From: Planctomycetota bacterium
Lineage (GTDB): Bacteria > Planctomycetota > Planctomycetia > Pirellulales > Pirellulaceae
Assembly: GCA_024274855.1 (NCBI GenBank)
Contig: JAJSAJ010000223.1
Span: 1 to 6,389 of the forward strand
DNA length: 6,389 bases
Reading direction: 5' to 3'
Below, piece after piece: positions 5,286 through 6,389 of this stretch (within the stretch, counting starts at the first letter, position 1; every line of letters begins with the position of its first letter). The notes below the pieces were generated by a model. The model saw nothing but the letters and a program-made list of their open reading frames with translations. It was not told where the DNA came from and searched no databases. The position numbers and the translations under genes are program-made.

Positions 5286-6389
5286 TTATTCGGATGATGG
5301 TTCTTCAAGACCGAGAATCTGTCGCATGTTGCTCTTGTATAACTCCACGCCAGGCTGACCATAAGGATTGACACCCAGCAAACGCCCTTCGACCACGGTC
5401 GCCAACATCATCATCTGGAAGAACTGCCCGAGATAGTATTCGTTGATTTCCGGAAGATGTAGGTCGGCTGTCGGACGGCCTCCAGTACGGTACGCTTGAC
5501 ATGTGCCGGTTATTGCTGCTTGCATGATGTCGGGCAGTGTCTTGTCTTCGATTTTGTTCAACTGGTCCTGATCCAAGTCGCTGTGCCCAACGTGCATGGG
5601 ATCCGTGCGCCATTGGTCGACAATCAGATTCGTATGCAGTTTGTCTTTCCGCCCCTCTTGGTGCTGTTGGGCGCGGGAGTGCAGATCTCGCGTATTGACA
5701 GCCGTAATCGGAGTCGCCCCCTGCTGCTCTTTTCCAAGGCTCTCGGCCAGCAGTTGGTCGTACCACAATCCGACCGTTTCCAGGGCATTGGACCAGACCG
5801 ACAGAACGCGAATTGTGGCAGCATGTTTGGTATCCATCAGATGGCAGACGCCGGCATACTGCAACACAATGTTTTCCGCCACGGGAGCCGTGCGGAAATG
5901 CGCGTTCATCGCCGCGGCACCTTCCAGCATTTTGACCACATCCAAGCCCAAAATGGCTGCCGGCAGCAGGCCGACGGCCGAGAGGACGGAAAACCGCCCT
6001 CCGACGCCGTCCGGATAGACGAACATGTCCGTGCATTCGATCGCTTCCGCCAACTGGAACAACTGACTGCCATTTTCCGTGACCGGCACAACACGTTGAC
6101 GTACGAGCGGCGCGTCGTTGGGGAGCGATTTTCGCAAGGCTGCCAGAAACAGACGGAATGCGACGGCCGTTTCCAGGGTCGACCCGCTATTGCTGATGAC
6201 AACGATTGCCCACGGCTTGCCATCGTCGGTGCTGAGCAAGTCGAGCAATCCTTGCGTCGCATCGTTGTCGACATTGTTCCCTTGGAAATACATTTCCGGC
6301 CGGCCGCCACGAGCACCTGGTCCCAGTTGATTGAAGTAGGGCTGGCAACACGCGTCCATAAGGGCCCGAGCACCCATGTACGAGCCTCC
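5286..6389 (-). CDS. pgi: Glucose-6-phosphate isomerase, N-terminus beyond window edge
   Basis: The enzyme interconverts glucose 6-phosphate and fructose 6-phosphate in glycolysis and gluconeogenesis, in the cytoplasm. The visible 367 residues begin mid-protein at the window edge (G-G-S-Y-M-G-A-R-A-L), a conserved SIS-domain segment, so the gene starts outside the window; the first in-window ATG at 6377 is internal. Landmarks, numbered from that Met: S62-N-S-G-S-T-L-E-T (sugar-phosphate loop), G126-G-R-F-S (PGI signature 1), E212-S-L-G-K-E with a catalytic-type glutamate, D231-L-H-S-R-A-Q with the catalytic histidine H233, and Q341-P-G-V-E-L-Y-K348 (signature 2 with the active-site lysine). 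All expected catalytic elements are present, so the protein should be active. Roughly 120-150 residues are probably missing. It stops at TAA (5288-5286), upstream of the hairpin cluster. Confidence 0.95.
   Translation of the reverse strand, partial: GGSYMGARALMDACCQPYFNQLGPGARGGRPEMYFQGNNVDNDATQGLLDLLSTDDGKPWAIVVISNSGSTLETAVAFRLFLAALRKSLPNDAPLVRQRVVPVTENGSQLFQLAEAIECTDMFVYPDGVGGRFSVLSAVGLLPAAILGLDVVKMLEGAAAMNAHFRTAPVAENIVLQYAGVCHLMDTKHAATIRVLSVWSNALETVGLWYDQLLAESLGKEQQGATPITAVNTRDLHSRAQQHQEGRKDKLHTNLIVDQWRTDPMHVGHSDLDQDQLNKIEDKTLPDIMQAAITGTCQAYRTGGRPTADLHLPEINEYYLGQFFQMMMLATVVEGRLLGVNPYGQPGVELYKSNMRQILGLEEPSSE

Noticed and set aside
4902..5297. 131-residue plus-strand frame across the pgi-UPF0173 spacer
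   Set aside because: It overlaps the start of the UPF0173 gene and the end of pgi, and its sequence is dictated by the hairpins; no family features.

Overview
The window looks like a chromosomal segment of a planctomycete, probably a Pirellula/Rhodopirellula-type bacterium. This is inferred from protein style: a stand-alone TIGR03960-type radical SAM protein, a secreted DUF6263-like protein, a MazG-like protein with a cysteine tail, and loosely packed genes separated by hairpin-rich spacers. It could not be checked against a database. Nothing points to a phage, plasmid, CRISPR array or defence island.

Layout from left to right. Positions 1-239 are non-coding and hold a compact inverted-repeat element (63-140) with GGGGTCAGACCC-type ends, and a small hairpin (218-230) just after the MazG-like gene. 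Positions 240-560 (minus) encode the MazG-like nucleotide pyrophosphohydrolase. It lies 25 bp downstream of the radical SAM gene (586-2412, minus), so the two probably form one operon. The spacer at 2413-2740 separates this pair from a divergent small Rieske [2Fe-2S] protein (2741-3049, plus) and contains a twin-hairpin palindromic element. The Rieske gene converges, with a 29-bp gap, on a secreted DUF6263-like protein (3079-4002, minus). After a 276-bp spacer comes a UPF0173-type metallo-beta-lactamase-fold hydrolase (4279-4962, minus). A 323-bp spacer with seven successive perfect hairpins (4986-5164) follows, and then the 3' three quarters of pgi, glucose-6-phosphate isomerase (5286 to the window edge, minus).

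The genes are mostly independent housekeeping or accessory functions: central carbon metabolism (pgi), nucleotide-pool housekeeping (MazG-like), electron transfer (Rieske) and proteins of unknown role (radical SAM, DUF6263-like, UPF0173). I see no single multi-gene system. The least explained material is between the genes. Three spacers carry structured palindromic DNA of different types, and the hairpin cluster between pgi and the UPF0173 gene is the most striking.
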